Shown in pieces: positions 18,492-18,821 of a DNA stretch of 18,821 nt. The position numbers and the translations under genes are program-made. This DNA comes from Leucogyrophana mollusca (lineage: Eukaryota > Basidiomycota > Agaricomycetes > Boletales): positions 1 through 18,821 of the forward strand of contig MU266724.1 of the NCBI GenBank assembly GCA_021014945.1, read 5' to 3'. The notes under the pieces are model-generated. The model was not told the DNA's origin. It did not search any database and worked only from the letters and a program-made list of their open reading frames with translations. Position 1 is the stretch's first letter; the number at the start of each line of letters is the position of its first letter.

Positions 18492-18821
18492 CACTGTGGG
18501 AAGTAAAACCACTTGTAATCAGTGACGCGGTCACTGATTGTATCAGAATCAGTGACTCTGACACTGAATCAGCGGTCACGTAAATTCAGTGACGGGCTGT
18601 TGTCACTGAATTTGAGTGACCAGCATTTGGGTGTCGCTGATTTTCAGTACCCGACAACTATACCCAGTATTATTCAGTGACTGGTCCGGGCAGCTCTGTG
18701 ATGCTGTACATAGTAATGTAAGTATAGTACTTAGACAATATCAAAGTGACAGAGAACGAGAAAATGGACTTGCAAGGAAGGAATATACATGCAAATATTA
18801 ATAGTCACGTGACTGACGCGA
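18492..18821. mobile_element. Probable DNA transposon terminus, CACTA-like
   Basis: The GTPase repeat is cut off after gatcttc, and the new sequence begins cactgtgggaag. It is packed with short subterminal motifs in both orientations, cagtgac and gtcactg. One perfect inverted pair is aatcagtgac / gtcactgatt (18517-18526 and 18530-18539). Another has 12-nt arms, aaattcagtgac / gtcactgaattt (18582-18593 and 18602-18613). A CACT-type end plus dense subterminal inverted motifs is typical of CACTA/EnSpm elements. No transposase is visible and the other end lies beyond the window, so the class and target duplication cannot be confirmed. Confidence 0.5.

Overview
The window reads as nuclear DNA of a filamentous basidiomycete (Agaricomycetes). 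Every intact gene is split by short GT-AG introns, mostly 50-70 nt. The families seen (WD40-only propellers opening MSS...VFKGH..., DUF6532, stand-alone AIG1/septin-like P-loop GTPases) are those that expand in mushroom-forming fungi. The WD40 protein layout, with its SSSILD-type linker, basic FW-x-RL stretch and Cys-rich end, resembles what I recall from Boletales genomes. That order-level placement is inference.

Layout. 1-471: AT-rich, with a family of short palindromes. 472-1527 (+): five-exon DUF6532-like gene with an acidic C-terminus. 1528-2907: no confident gene. 2908-5246 (-): complete six-exon CDC73, the Cdc73/parafibromin subunit of the PAF1 transcription elongation complex (449 aa as modelled). 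6042-6600: exon-sized CDC73 fragment plus a block also found in the second unit. 7148-9393 (+): seven-exon WD40 gene A (629 aa). 9848-10219 (-): possible small two-exon gene. 10917-12602 (-): second CDC73 copy, clearly a pseudogene. 12768-13210 (-): two more CDC73 fragments. 13802-15999 (+): seven-exon WD40 gene B (617 aa), paralogue of A with identical exon order and phases. 16052-16322 (-): counterpart of the small gene. 16390-17125 (-): third, rearranged CDC73 remnant. 17210-18463 (+): P-loop GTPase gene whose first exons are repeated 1080 bp downstream. 18492-18821: start of a repeat-rich element that looks like a DNA transposon end inserted in an intron of the second GTPase repeat.

The organising principle is a segmental tandem duplication. 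The unit is [CDC73 (-) - CDC73 fragment - conserved block - WD40 (+) - small minus-strand block]. It occurs about two and a bit times: unit A about 2908-10220, unit B about 10740-16345, and a broken unit C about 16390-17125. In unit A CDC73 is intact and in B and C it is decayed. Both WD40 copies have been kept open across all seven exons, which suggests selection on the WD40 proteins and relaxed constraint on the extra CDC73 copies. The 3' boundary of unit C abuts a GTPase locus that is itself undergoing internal tandem duplication. The window therefore looks like a fast-evolving accessory cluster wrapped around one housekeeping gene.

All gene models come from reading frames, splice signals, paralogue comparison and family recognition by eye; no database or alignment was run.
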